From contig NZ_CP012982.1 in NCBI RefSeq assembly GCF_001411495.1, positions 2,232,001 to 2,296,000 of the forward strand: a stretch of DNA of 64,000 nucleotides. Reading direction: 5' to 3'. Source of the DNA: Burkholderia cepacia ATCC 25416 (lineage in GTDB: Bacteria; Pseudomonadota; Gammaproteobacteria; Burkholderiales; Burkholderiaceae). A program made the position numbers and the translations under genes. The notes beneath the pieces were generated by a model. It was not told where the DNA came from. It saw only the letters and a list, made by a program, of their open reading frames with translations, and did not search any database. How positions within the stretch are numbered: the first letter of the stretch is position 1; every line of letters begins with the position of its first letter. This document shows, one piece after another, positions 45,553 to 55,150 of this stretch.

Positions 45553-47478
45553 ATGAACCCGTCCTTCCTCATTACCGCCCTGTTGTGGCTGTCGGTGGCG
45601 GGGCTCGCGTTCGCGGTCGCGAAGCGTTCGTCCTACTGGCGGCTCGGCCGCGCCACGGCGCCCGGCGCATTCGGTGTCGCGAACCTGTTCGCGATCCCGA
45701 AGCGTTATTTCGTCGACCTGCACCACGTGGTCGCCCGCGATCCGTACATCGCGAAGACCCACGTCGCGACGGCCGGCGGCGCGATCGGCGCGCTCGCGCT
45801 GGTGTTCATCAACTATGGCCTCGCGATCTACTCGCCGTGGCTCGACAAGCTGATCTTCCTTGCGGCGCTCGCGATGCTGGTCGGTGCGGTGTTCGTGTGG
45901 CGCCGGCGCGCGGCGAAGGACGTGCCCGCACGGTTGTCGAAAGGCCCGTGGAATACGCTGCCCTGGCTGCTCGGCTCGTTCGCGCTCGGCCTCGTGCTGT
46001 TCATGCTGGTGCCGACCGGTGCGATGTCGGGCGCGTTCGCGGTGCTCTGCGCGCTGCTGATCGGCGTCGGCGCGTTCACGATGACGGTCGGCGCCGCGAA
46101 GGGCGGCCCGATGAAGCATGCGATCGCCGGCCTGCTGCACCTTGCCTTCCACCCGCGCCAGGAGCGCTTCGCGGCCACCCGTGAATCGTTCACGGGCAAC
46201 GGCACGGCCACGCCGCCGACCGCGCTGAAGCTGCCGGACATCGAGCATCAGGAGTACGGCGTCGAGAAGCCGGTCGAATTCCGCTGGAACCAGCTGCTGA
46301 GCTTCGACGCGTGCGTGCAGTGCGGCAAGTGCGAAGCCGCGTGCCCCGCATTCGCGTCGGGCCAGCCGCTGAACCCGAAGAAGCTGATCCAGGATCTCGT
46401 CGTCGGGATGGCGGGCGGCACCGATGCGGCATACGCGGGCAGTCCTTCGCCGGGCCTCGCGGTCGGCCAGCATCGCGGCGAGCCGAACGGCCCGATCGTG
46501 TCCGGCCTGATCGAAGAGCAGACGCTGTGGTCGTGTACGACCTGCCGCGCATGCGTGCAGGAATGCCCGATGCTGATCGAACACGTCGACGCGATCGTCG
46601 ACATGCGCCGCAACCGCACGCTGGTGCACGGCACGGTGCCCGGCAAGGGCCAGGAAGTGCTCGCGAACCTGCGCGAGACGGGCACGATGGGCGGCTACGA
46701 CACGGCCGCGCGCTACGACTGGTCGGTCGACCTGAGCGCGCCCGTCGCGCAGCCCGGCAAGCCGGTCGACGTGCTGTTCGTCGCGGGTGAGGGCGCGTTC
46801 GACATGCGCTACCAGCGCACGCTGCGCGCGTTCGTCAAGGTGCTGAACAAGGCGGGCGTCGACTACGCGGTGCTCGGCTCGACCGAAACCGATACGGGCG
46901 ACGTCGCACGCCGCCTCGGCGACGAAGCGACGTTCCAGCAGATGGCGAAGCGCCTGATCGGCACGCTCGGCACGCTGTCGTACAAGCAGATCGTGACGGC
47001 CGACCCGCACGTGATGCACAGCCTGCGCAACGAATACCGCGCGCTCGGGCTGCGCGTGACGGTCAAGCATCACACGACGTATCTCGCCGAACTGGCCGAC
47101 AGCGGCAAGATCGCGCCGAAGGCCGTCGAAGCATTGAGCGAGAAGCGCACCACGTATCACGACCCGTGCTACCTCGGCCGCTACAACGGCGAGACGGAAG
47201 CGCCGCGCAAGCTGCTGAAGACGATCGGCATCCAGGTCGTCGAGATGGAGCGCAACGGCATGCGCGGCCGCTGCTGCGGCGGTGGCGGCGGTGCGCCGCT
47301 GACCGACATCCCCGGCAAGCAGCGCATTCCCGACATCCGCATCGCCGACGCGCGCACGATCGGCGCAGACGTGGTCGCGGTTGCATGCCCGAACTGCACG
47401 GCGATGCTCGAAGGCGTCGTGGGCCCGCGCCCCGACGTGCTCGACGTGGCCGAACTCGTCGCCGCCTCGCTGGAGTGA
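45553..47478 (+). CDS. dgcB: Dimethylglycine demethylase subunit DgcB (Fe-S oxidoreductase)
   Basis: The 641-residue protein is membrane-associated: five hydrophobic helices lie in the first 200 residues. Two 4Fe-4S motifs follow, CVQCGKCEAACP (about residues 254-265) and CTTCRACVQECP (about 328-339). The C terminus has two CCG-type cysteine-rich domains, the second containing RGRCCGGGGGAP (about 573-584). This matches DgcB, which links DgcA to the quinone pool. It starts three bases after the dgcA stop and ends four bases before etfA, so the operon is tightly coupled. Confidence 0.92.
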   Translation: MNPSFLITALLWLSVAGLAFAVAKRSSYWRLGRATAPGAFGVANLFAIPKRYFVDLHHVVARDPYIAKTHVATAGGAIGALALVFINYGLAIYSPWLDKLIFLAALAMLVGAVFVWRRRAAKDVPARLSKGPWNTLPWLLGSFALGLVLFMLVPTGAMSGAFAVLCALLIGVGAFTMTVGAAKGGPMKHAIAGLLHLAFHPRQERFAATRESFTGNGTATPPTALKLPDIEHQEYGVEKPVEFRWNQLLSFDACVQCGKCEAACPAFASGQPLNPKKLIQDLVVGMAGGTDAAYAGSPSPGLAVGQHRGEPNGPIVSGLIEEQTLWSCTTCRACVQECPMLIEHVDAIVDMRRNRTLVHGTVPGKGQEVLANLRETGTMGGYDTAARYDWSVDLSAPVAQPGKPVDVLFVAGEGAFDMRYQRTLRAFVKVLNKAGVDYAVLGSTETDTGDVARRLGDEATFQQMAKRLIGTLGTLSYKQIVTADPHVMHSLRNEYRALGLRVTVKHHTTYLAELADSGKIAPKAVEALSEKRTTYHDPCYLGRYNGETEAPRKLLKTIGIQVVEMERNGMRGRCCGGGGGAPLTDIPGKQRIPDIRIADARTIGADVVAVACPNCTAMLEGVVGPRPDVLDVAELVAASLE

Positions 47479-47482
47479 ATCG

Positions 47483-48652
47483 ATGAACACGATCAAACGA
47501 ATCGATCCGCGCCGGCCGTTCATCATCACGGCCGCGGGCCTGAAGCGCATCACGCTCGGCGAGGAAGGCAGCGCCGATGCGAGCGCCGCGCACTGGTCGG
47601 CGCACGGTCACGGCGCAGCGGCCGCGAAGCCGCGCCGTGCGGTACAGGACCCGAAGCACGTGATGCTGGTGGTGGCGCACGGTGAGCGCGGCGCGCTCGA
47701 CGATCATTCGCGGCAGGCGATCGCCGCCGCCGCATTGCTCGCCGATGCGCAGACCGAAGTCGCGCTGCTCGCGTTCGGCGAACTGAAGGACGACGTGGCC
47801 GAACTGGGCGTCGACAAGCTGCTCGAGTTGACCGGCTTCGATCGCCGCACGTTCGATCCCGAAAGCGAACTGCAAGCATTGCAGGCCTGTGTGGCCGCGC
47901 TCGCGGCGAAACACGTGTTCGTGCCCGACAACGCGACGGGCGACGGCGATCTCGGCCGGCGCTACGCGGCGGCCGCCGGCGCGAGCGTCGCGACCCATGT
48001 CGTCGAGATCGACGCGAAGCATGTCGGCGCGTATGCGCAGGCCGGGCGCGCCTTTGCCACCCGTGCGCTGCCCGACGTGATCCTGCTCGCGCAGAACGCG
48101 GTCGACGCGAAGCTGCCGTTCGTCGGCGCGGGCGAGCGTCTCGCCGCCGACTTCATCCACTCGGCCCATGACGCCGCGCAGCCGTATCGCGATCTCGGCC
48201 TCGATGAAATCGACGCGGCCCAGGTCGCGCTCGAGGAAGCCGATTTCATCGTGTCGGCCGGCAACGGCGTATCCGACATCGGCGCGTTCGAGCGGCTGGC
48301 CGGCGTGTTCGGTGCGGCGATCGGCGCGAGCCGCGTCGCGGTCGACAACGGTCACTTCACGCGTGACAAGCAGGTCGGCGCGACCGGCAAGACGGTCGAG
48401 GCGAGCGTGTACATCGCGTTCGGCATCTCGGGCGCGGTGCAGCACCTGCAGGGGATCAAGGACTGCCGCCACGTGATCGCGGTGAACCTCGACGGCAGCG
48501 CGCCGATCGCGAAACGCGCGAACCTGACGGTGGTGGGCGATGCGCAGGCGACGATCGCCGCGCTGATCGAGCAGGTGCAGGCCGCGCGCGCCGCGCGTGG
48601 AGAATCGCCGGCCGCGGTCGGCACCCGTGAACCGGAAGGAGTCGCCGCATGA
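47483..48652 (+). CDS. etfA: Electron transfer flavoprotein alpha subunit
   Basis: The 389-residue subunit starts at ATG 47483 after GAGTGAATCG. The C-terminal FAD domain (about residues 250-360) has VSAGNGVSDIGAFERLAGV, DNGHFTRDKQVGATGKTV, then YIAFGISGAVQHLQGIKD and AVNLDGSAPI, all typical of ETF alpha. An Ala/His-rich N-terminal insertion of about 45 residues and an Ala/Glu-rich tail make it longer than housekeeping ETF alpha. It takes electrons from the dimethylglycine demethylase. It overlaps the beta-subunit gene by four bases. Confidence 0.9.
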   Translation: MNTIKRIDPRRPFIITAAGLKRITLGEEGSADASAAHWSAHGHGAAAAKPRRAVQDPKHVMLVVAHGERGALDDHSRQAIAAAALLADAQTEVALLAFGELKDDVAELGVDKLLELTGFDRRTFDPESELQALQACVAALAAKHVFVPDNATGDGDLGRRYAAAAGASVATHVVEIDAKHVGAYAQAGRAFATRALPDVILLAQNAVDAKLPFVGAGERLAADFIHSAHDAAQPYRDLGLDEIDAAQVALEEADFIVSAGNGVSDIGAFERLAGVFGAAIGASRVAVDNGHFTRDKQVGATGKTVEASVYIAFGISGAVQHLQGIKDCRHVIAVNLDGSAPIAKRANLTVVGDAQATIAALIEQVQAARAARGESPAAVGTREPEGVAA

Positions 48653-49434
48653 ACGCCCCCCGCCCCTTGCAACGCATCGCGGTGCTCGTGTCCGTCGGCC
48701 GTCATCCGGTCAGCGGTGTCGCGCGCTACAGCCGCAACGACGCGGCCGCGCTTGAAACCGGCCGCCAGCTCGCGGAGCGGCATCGCGCGAAGCTCGACGT
48801 GATCCATGCTGGCGATCCCGCGAACGCGGCGCTTGCCGAATATCTCGCGCTCGGCGCACGGGAGGTCGAGGTGCTGGCCTGCCGCGACGGCGACGATGCC
48901 GTCCACGCGCTCGCCGCGCGTATCGACGGCTACAACCTCGTGCTGACCGGCACGCGCGCCGAGGGCGCGTACGACACCGGCATGCTGCCGTATCGCATCG
49001 CCGCGGCGCTCGGCTATCCGCTGGTCGGCTCGGCCGTCGACGTGACGGTCGAAGGCGGCCGTGCGGCGGTCCGGCAATTTTTGCCGAAAGGGCTGCGGCG
49101 CCGCGTGGACACGGCGCTGCCGGCCGTCGTCGCCGTCCACCCGCTCGCAAATGCCGAGCCGCGCTATGCGTATGCGCGGCTGCGCGCCGGGGCGATCCGG
49201 CCCGCGCTCGCGGCGCCCGGCGCGGACGCCGACGCGGCCGCGTGGACGGTCGGCCCGGTCGAGCGTAAACCCGTAAAGCTGGTCGCCGCCGAGAAGCGCT
49301 CCGGGCATGCCCGGATGCTGTCCGCGACGACGACCGAAAGCCGTGGCGGCAACGTCGTAAATGAAGGGAGTTCGGTCGAAAAAGCACAAGTGATCCTCGC
49401 GTATTTGCGCGAGCATCAGCTCATCGACTACTGA
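48649..49434 (+). CDS. etfB: Electron transfer flavoprotein beta subunit
   Basis: The 261-residue partner of the alpha subunit starts inside its stop (ATGA). It has the adenine-nucleotide-binding fold with LAEYLALGAREVEVLACRDGDDAVHALAARI and YNLVLTGTRAEGAYDTGMLPYRIAAALGYPLVGSAVDV (positions about 60-135), typical of ETF beta. The C-terminal helix ends at a linker and a KAQVILAYLREHQLIDY tail. The pair is the betaine-pathway-specific ETF. Confidence 0.9.
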   Translation: MNAPRPLQRIAVLVSVGRHPVSGVARYSRNDAAALETGRQLAERHRAKLDVIHAGDPANAALAEYLALGAREVEVLACRDGDDAVHALAARIDGYNLVLTGTRAEGAYDTGMLPYRIAAALGYPLVGSAVDVTVEGGRAAVRQFLPKGLRRRVDTALPAVVAVHPLANAEPRYAYARLRAGAIRPALAAPGADADAAAWTVGPVERKPVKLVAAEKRSGHARMLSATTTESRGGNVVNEGSSVEKAQVILAYLREHQLIDY

Positions 49435-49486
49435 TTTTGATGCCTGTCGGCAAGAACCCAGGGATGCAAGGAATCCGGAGCAAACG

Positions 49487-50728
49487 ATGAAAGTATCGGC
49501 AGACATTCGTGCATTGATCGAGCGGCGCAAGGAAGGTTATAGCCTCGAAGCGCCGTTCTACACGAGCGAGGACATCTTCGCGCTCGACATGGAGGCGATT
49601 TTCCGCCAGCACTGGATCCAGGTGGCGGTCGAGCCGGACATTCCCGAGCCGGGCGACTACGTGACCGTGGAACTGGGCAGCGATTCGATCCTGATCGTGC
49701 GTGACGACGACATGGCGATCCGCGCGTTCCACAACGTGTGCCGTCACCGCGGCGCGCGCCTGTGCAACGAGGACAAGGGCTCGGTCGGCAACATCGTGTG
49801 CCCGTACCACAGCTGGACCTACAACCTGACGGGCCAGCTGATGTTCGCCGAGCACATGGGCGAGAAGTTCGACCGCTGCAAGCACAGCCTGAAGTCGGTC
49901 CACGTCGAGAACCTCGCCGGCCTGATCTTCATCTGCCTCGCCGAAGAGCCGCCGGTCGATTTCGCGCAGCTGCGCGCCGAGATGGAGCCGTACCTGCTGC
50001 CGCACGACCTGCCGAACACGAAGATCGCCGCGCAGATCGACATCATCGAGGAAGGCAACTGGAAGCTCACGATGGAGAACAACCGCGAGTGCTATCACTG
50101 CGTCGCGAACCATCCGGAGCTCACCATCTCGCTGTACGAATACGGTTTCGGCTACCAGCGTTCCGACGCCAACGCGGAAGGCATGGATGCGTTTGCGGAA
50201 ACCTGCGTGCGGCGCGGCAAGGAGTGGGCCGAGATGGGCCTGCCGTCCGCCGAGATCGAGAAGCTGCTCGACGTGACGGGTTTCCGCACGCAGCGCCTGC
50301 CGCTCGATCGCCACGGCGAATCGCAGACGCTCGATGCGAAGGTCGCGTCGAAGAAGCTGCTCGGCGGCTTCGACAAGGCCGACCTCGGTGGGCTGTCGTT
50401 CTGGACGCAGCCGAACTCGTGGCACCACTTCATGAGCGATCACATCGTGACGTTCTCGGTGATCCCGCTGTCGGCCGGCAAGACGCTCGTGCGCACGAAG
50501 TGGCTCGTGCACAAGGACGCGAAGGAAGGCATCGACTACGACGTGAAGAACCTCACGGCCGTGTGGAACGCCACGAACGACCAGGATCGTACGCTCGTCG
50601 AGTTCTCGCAGCGCGGCGCGACCAGCAGCGCGTACGAGCCGGGCCCGTATTCGCCGTTCACGGAAGGTCTCGTCGAAAAATTCTCGGCCTGGTACATCGG
50701 CCGGCTCGCCGAAAAAACCGGCGCGTAG
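49487..50728 (+). CDS. gbcA: Glycine betaine monooxygenase, Rieske oxygenase component
   Basis: The 413-residue terminal oxygenase demethylates glycine betaine to dimethylglycine, releasing formaldehyde. The Rieske site reads CRHRGARLC then CPYHSW (Cys/His at about residues 85, 87 and 105, 108). The mononuclear iron site appears in ENNRECYHCVANHPE (about 198-212) and a downstream Asp. The gene is 52 bases after etfB and 26 bases before its reductase partner gbcB. The arrangement matches Pseudomonas gbcAB. Confidence 0.94.
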   Translation: MKVSADIRALIERRKEGYSLEAPFYTSEDIFALDMEAIFRQHWIQVAVEPDIPEPGDYVTVELGSDSILIVRDDDMAIRAFHNVCRHRGARLCNEDKGSVGNIVCPYHSWTYNLTGQLMFAEHMGEKFDRCKHSLKSVHVENLAGLIFICLAEEPPVDFAQLRAEMEPYLLPHDLPNTKIAAQIDIIEEGNWKLTMENNRECYHCVANHPELTISLYEYGFGYQRSDANAEGMDAFAETCVRRGKEWAEMGLPSAEIEKLLDVTGFRTQRLPLDRHGESQTLDAKVASKKLLGGFDKADLGGLSFWTQPNSWHHFMSDHIVTFSVIPLSAGKTLVRTKWLVHKDAKEGIDYDVKNLTAVWNATNDQDRTLVEFSQRGATSSAYEPGPYSPFTEGLVEKFSAWYIGRLAEKTGA

Positions 50729-50754
50729 TACCCAGCACTGAAGCGGAGTTACAG

Positions 50755-51903
50755 ATGATGCGAGATGCGGCCAATTTCGAGCCGGTGGACAGCCGGGTCA
50801 CACGCCCGGCGTTCTGGAACGCCCTTCCCGAGCGCTGGACGAGCGACGTCGAGGAAACGCTGGTGTGTTGCCACGTGCGGCAGGAAACGCACGACGTGAA
50901 GAGTTTCTTCTTCCGTTCGCCGCAGGGCCGCTCGTTCTCGTTCGAGCCCGGGCAGTTCCTCACGCTCGAGCTCGATATCGACGGCGAAACGATCAACCGC
51001 TGCTACACGATCTCGTCGTCGCCCGCGCGGCCGCACACGGTGTCGATCACGGTGAAGCGCGTGCCGGGCGGCAAGGTGTCGAACTGGCTGCACGACAACC
51101 TGCAGCCGGGCGCACCGGTGCGCGTGCTCGGCCCGGCCGGCGAATTCACGTGCGCACGACATCCGGCGCGCAAGTACCTGTTCCTGTCGGCGGGCTCGGG
51201 CGTCACGCCGCTGATGTCGATGAGCCGCGCGCACCACGATCTCGCCGAGGATCGCGACATCCTGTTCGTGCACAGCGCACGCACGCCGGACGACATCATC
51301 TTCGCGCGCGAGCTCGACCTGATCGCGTCGAACCACACGAATTTCCGCACGTCGTTCGTCGTCGAGCGCGTCGGCGCGCGCACCAACTGGCCGGGCGTCA
51401 CGGGCTTCCTGACGCTGCCGCTGCTGAAGCTGATCGCACCGGATTTCATGGAGCGCGAGATCTTCACGTGCGGCCCCGCGCCGTACATGAAGGCCGTGCG
51501 CGACCTGCTCGACGAAGCCGGTTTCGATCGCAAGCAGTATCACGAAGAGAGCTTCTCGTTCGAAACGCTCGCGCAGACCGCAAGCGACGAGCTGCTCGCC
51601 GATCTCGCCCCGCCGGCCGAAGGCGCCGACACCGATACGAAGCAGTACACGGTCAGCTTCGCAAAGAGCAATCGCGAGATTTCATGCGGCTCGGAGCAGC
51701 ACGTGCTGGATGCGGCGCGCCAGTCCGGCGTGCGGCTGCCGGCGTCGTGCACGCAGGGCATGTGCGGCACCTGCAAGGTGAAGCTCGTGTCGGGGCAGGT
51801 TGAAATGAAGCACAACGGCGGCATCCGCCAGCGCGAGATCGACCAGGGGATGGTGCTGCTGTGCTGCAGCAAGCCGCTGTCGGATCTCGTGATCGACAAG
51901 TAG
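50755..51903 (+). CDS. gbcB: Glycine betaine monooxygenase, reductase component
   Basis: The 382-residue electron donor to GbcA starts at ATG 50755 (AGCGGAGTTACAG upstream). It has an FNR-type flavin domain (RCYTISSSPARP, about residues 82-93, and GPAGEFTC), an NAD domain (LSAGSGVTPLMSMSR, about 145-159, and FTCGPAPYMKAV), and a C-terminal plant-type 2Fe-2S domain (CTQGMCGTC about 331-339 and a later CCS). It passes electrons from NADH to the Rieske centre. Confidence 0.93.
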   Translation: MMRDAANFEPVDSRVTRPAFWNALPERWTSDVEETLVCCHVRQETHDVKSFFFRSPQGRSFSFEPGQFLTLELDIDGETINRCYTISSSPARPHTVSITVKRVPGGKVSNWLHDNLQPGAPVRVLGPAGEFTCARHPARKYLFLSAGSGVTPLMSMSRAHHDLAEDRDILFVHSARTPDDIIFARELDLIASNHTNFRTSFVVERVGARTNWPGVTGFLTLPLLKLIAPDFMEREIFTCGPAPYMKAVRDLLDEAGFDRKQYHEESFSFETLAQTASDELLADLAPPAEGADTDTKQYTVSFAKSNREISCGSEQHVLDAARQSGVRLPASCTQGMCGTCKVKLVSGQVEMKHNGGIRQREIDQGMVLLCCSKPLSDLVIDK

Positions 51904-52037
51904 TCGAAACTCGCCATCGGCTGTCCGGGCGCGTCGCGTCCGGACAAGCATCCGTCGGAAAACAACGATACCGCGGATTTGTGGTTGAAGAACCTAGAGA
52001 GACAACGCGCACGGTGCGCATTTCAAGGAGATCGACC

Positions 52038-52901
52038 ATGAAGCTGTTCGGAAAACTGATGTGGACCGGCGCACTGTCGGCGATGGTGGCGCTGAGCGCA
52101 TCGGCGCTCGCCGATACGAAGCCCACGCTGAAGATCGGTTACGTCGAAGGCTGGGACGACAGCGTTGCGACGTCGAACGTCGCGGCGCGTGTGATCGAGA
52201 AGAAACTCGGTTATGAGGTGAAGCTCGTGCCGGTCGCTGCCGGGATCATGTGGCAAGGCGTCGCGCGCGGCGATCTCGACGCGACGCTGTCCGCGTGGCT
52301 GCCCGTCACGCACGGTTCCTACTGGGGCGAGTACAAGACCAAGGTCGTCGACCTCGGCGCGAACTTTCCCGACGCGAAGATCGGCCTGATCGTCCCCGAC
52401 TACGTGAAGGCGAAGAGCATCGACGACCTGAATGCCGAAAAAGGCAGCTTCGGCGGCCGGATCGTCGGCATCGATGCGGGCGCGGGCGTGATGCGCAAGA
52501 CCGACGAAGCGATCAAGAACTACGGCCTGAACTACACGCTGATGCCGAGCTCGGGCAGCGCGATGACGGCCGAGCTGTCGCGCTCGGTCGGCGCGAACAA
52601 GCCGGTGATCGTGACCGGCTGGGCGCCGCACTGGATGTTCGCGAAGTGGAAGCTGCGCTTCCTCGAGGATCCGAAGAAGGTGTTCGGCGGCGCGGAGCAC
52701 GTCGACAGTGTCGTGAACCCGCAGCTCGAAACGAAGGCCAAGCCGGTCGTCGCGTTCCTGAAAAAATTCCAGTGGAAGCCGGGCGAGATCGACAGCGTGA
52801 TGCTCGCGATCCAGAACGGCTCGAAGCCGGAAGCGGCTGCCGATGCATGGATTGCAGCGCATGCGGATCGCGTGAATTCGTGGACGGAAGGCGTGCAGTA
52901 A
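52038..52901 (+). CDS. Glycine betaine/proline-betaine substrate-binding protein (OpuAC family)
   Basis: The 287-residue periplasmic binding protein starts at ATG 52038 with CAAGGAG upstream and a signal peptide ending ALA near residue 26. The mature protein has Trp residues at the places used for the aromatic cage in OpuAC/ProX proteins (GWDDS, IMWQGVARGDLDA, TGWAPHWMFAKW). It has no ABC permease or ATPase partner in the window. Lying right after gbcAB, it probably delivers betaine (or a related quaternary amine) to a core transporter encoded elsewhere, like CaiX/BetX/CbcX in Pseudomonas. Confidence 0.88.
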   Translation: MKLFGKLMWTGALSAMVALSASALADTKPTLKIGYVEGWDDSVATSNVAARVIEKKLGYEVKLVPVAAGIMWQGVARGDLDATLSAWLPVTHGSYWGEYKTKVVDLGANFPDAKIGLIVPDYVKAKSIDDLNAEKGSFGGRIVGIDAGAGVMRKTDEAIKNYGLNYTLMPSSGSAMTAELSRSVGANKPVIVTGWAPHWMFAKWKLRFLEDPKKVFGGAEHVDSVVNPQLETKAKPVVAFLKKFQWKPGEIDSVMLAIQNGSKPEAAADAWIAAHADRVNSWTEGVQ

Positions 52902-53079
52902 GCCGCGACGATTCGCCGCAATAAATAGACGAAGAGACAGTCCGGGATTGATCAGCAGGATAGCGAAATAATTGCACTGCGATGCGATCATATCCCGGAA
53001 TTATTTTTTTGGTTCTGCAAAAAAGCCGGTAAGTTGTTACACTACGGCCCTTGTGCGGAGTCATCACAGGAGGAATTGG

Positions 53080-54735
53080 ATGAGTCAGGCAGGACTGCGT
53101 GCGAACAGCACCAGTGATGTTGAGGCAACCATCTCACATGATTCGACGGGCCACACGCTGCATCGTGGCCTGACTTGGAAAGACGCTTTTTGGGTAACGA
53201 GCGGCGTGCCGGCAGGCGTGCTGTTCACGATCGGCGGCGTATGCGCGACGATCGGCCAGCCCGCGTGGGCGATCTGGATCGCCGCGATCACGATGGGGCT
53301 GATTCAGAGCGCGACTTATGCGGAAATATCGGGGCTATTTCCCCATAAATCGGGCGGCGCGTCCGTATATGGCGCGATCGGCTGGGTCCGTTACAGCAAG
53401 CTGATTGCCCCGGTTTCCGTGTGGTGCAACTGGCTCGCATGGTCGCCGATGCTCGCGCTCGGCTGCGGCCTCGCGGCGAGCTATGCGCTCACGAGTCTCT
53501 TTCCCGCCAACGCGGCGGTGCTGCACTGGCAGCTCAAGGTTGCGGATCTCGGGTTCATCAAGCCGGGTCTGTCCCTGCGGATCAATGCGACGTTCATCAT
53601 CGCGACGATCCTGCTTCTCATCACGTTCAAGCTTCAACACAGCGGTGCATCGAAGGCGGCGCGCACGCAGCGCATTCTCGGCATCGCGTCGCTCACGCCG
53701 CTGTTGATCGTCGGCATCGTGCCGTTCGTCACGGGCGACGTGCCGATGTCGAACCTGCTTCCGCTGCTGCCGCTCGGTCACGACGCACACGGTAATCTCA
53801 CGACCGCGACGTTCGGCTCGTGGAACGGGCAGGGCGTCACGATGGCGCTCGGCGCGATGTTCATGGCCGGCTGGGCGTCGTACGGCTTCGAGACGGCCGT
53901 CTGCTACACGCGCGAATTCCGCGACCCGCGCCGCGATACCGCCAAGGCGATCTTCTGGTCGGGCGCGCTGTGCCTCGTCGTGATGACGCTCGTGCCGATG
54001 GCGTTCCAGGGGGCGCTCGGCACGCAGGCGATGCTCGATCCGTCGATCGGCGACGGCACCGGCGTCGCGGCCGCGATGGCGAAGATCGTCGGCGGCGGCG
54101 CGTGGGTCGCGAATGCGGTCGTCGTGATGCTGATGCTGTCGATCCTGCTGATCGTGATGACGTCGATGATGGGCTCGTCGCGCACGCTGTACCAGGCATC
54201 GGTCGACGGCTGGCTGCCGAAGTACCTGTCGCACGTGAACGAGCACGGCTCGCCCACGCGCGCGATGTGGACCGATCTCGGCTTCAACCTCGTGTTGCTG
54301 ATGATGTCGGACTACATGACGGTGCTGTCGATCTCGAATGTCTGCTACATGCTGTTCGTATTCCTGAATCTTCAGTCGGGCTGGATCCACCGGATGGATC
54401 GCGGCAACTGGGATCGACCGTTCCGCTGCCCGACGTGGCTGCTCGTCGCCGGCTCGATCTGCGGCTACGCGAACCTCGTCTATGTCGGCGCGGGCGCGAA
54501 CCTGCAGGGCGAAGGCACGCTGCGCAACGGGCTGATCGCGATGCTGCTGATCGTGCCGGTATTCCTGTTCCGCCATTACTGGCAGGATCGCGGCCGGTTC
54601 CCCACGCAGATGCAGCGCGACATGGAACTCGAGGTGCCGAAGCGCGCGATGTGGCTGAACCTGATGCCGTATGCGGCGCTGGTCGGGGCGGGGCTCACGA
54701 TCTGGTTGTCGTATTACTTTGCGTGGGTGAAGTGA
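53080..54735 (+). CDS. APC-family amino acid/amine permease
   Basis: The 551-residue protein has 12 or more predicted helices and starts at ATG 53080 after a strong ACAGGAGGAATTGG. The VPAGVLFTIGGVCATIG segment (about residues 44-60) and SGLFPHKSGGASVYGA (about 83-98) match the glycine-rich unwound helices of APC transporters. A Thr/Ser/His-rich soluble tail precedes helix 1. By location it may import betaine, sarcosine or dimethylglycine; the real substrate is unknown. A terminator follows at 54813. Confidence 0.82.
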   Translation: MSQAGLRANSTSDVEATISHDSTGHTLHRGLTWKDAFWVTSGVPAGVLFTIGGVCATIGQPAWAIWIAAITMGLIQSATYAEISGLFPHKSGGASVYGAIGWVRYSKLIAPVSVWCNWLAWSPMLALGCGLAASYALTSLFPANAAVLHWQLKVADLGFIKPGLSLRINATFIIATILLLITFKLQHSGASKAARTQRILGIASLTPLLIVGIVPFVTGDVPMSNLLPLLPLGHDAHGNLTTATFGSWNGQGVTMALGAMFMAGWASYGFETAVCYTREFRDPRRDTAKAIFWSGALCLVVMTLVPMAFQGALGTQAMLDPSIGDGTGVAAAMAKIVGGGAWVANAVVVMLMLSILLIVMTSMMGSSRTLYQASVDGWLPKYLSHVNEHGSPTRAMWTDLGFNLVLLMMSDYMTVLSISNVCYMLFVFLNLQSGWIHRMDRGNWDRPFRCPTWLLVAGSICGYANLVYVGAGANLQGEGTLRNGLIAMLLIVPVFLFRHYWQDRGRFPTQMQRDMELEVPKRAMWLNLMPYAALVGAGLTIWLSYYFAWVK

Positions 54736-54812
54736 CGCGTCAGGCCGTGTAACAGTGCGCGCCGCCCGGAAACCGCACACGGGTGGCGCGATCGAGCTTG
54801 CGGCATGCAACG

Positions 54813-54845
54813 AAGCCCGACCGGCTTGCAACCGGTCGGGCTTTT
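54813..54845 (+). terminator. Rho-independent terminator after the APC permease gene
   Basis: Arms AAGCCCGACCGG (54813-54824) and CCGGTCGGGCTT (54832-54843) with a 7-base loop are followed by TT, completing a T4 run. Confidence 0.9.
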
Positions 54846-54869
54846 GTCGTTCAGGGCCGGCACCATTGC

Positions 54870-55129
54870 CGGTGGCCGGCTTTGGCGCGATCCTGCTGTG
54901 GATGACGGGCAACCGGAACCTGGGGCCGATGAACGGCGTGCTGTTCATGGACATCGTGCCCATCACGGCATTCATCGTATCCGCGGTCACGGGCATCGTG
55001 CCCAACCGCGCGCATATCCTGGGCGCCGCGCTGACGGGTGTGGCGCTGATCCTCAACAACCTCTATCTGCGACACCGGGCGCGACGAATCGGCACGACGC
55101 GTGCGCGCGTGCCTTCGGCTTCCGCATGA
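54870..55129 (+). pseudogene. C-terminal remnant of an EamA-family permease
   Basis: The frame encodes GFGAILLWMTGNRNLGPMNG, then VPITAFIVSAVTGIVPNR and a last helix LGAALTGVALILNN, about 85 residues, which is the end of a DMT/EamA transporter (final two or three helices). Upstream, the same frame runs into the terminator and non-coding sequence, so the first two thirds are gone. It is a decayed gene between the permease and purU. Confidence 0.7.
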
Positions 55130-55150
55130 CGGACGGCGAGGCCCGCCCGC

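Noticed and set aside
42772..47553. 1593-codon open frame opposite dgcA/dgcB/etfA
   Set aside because: It is the antisense of real genes, rich in Arg, His and Ala with no domain pattern.
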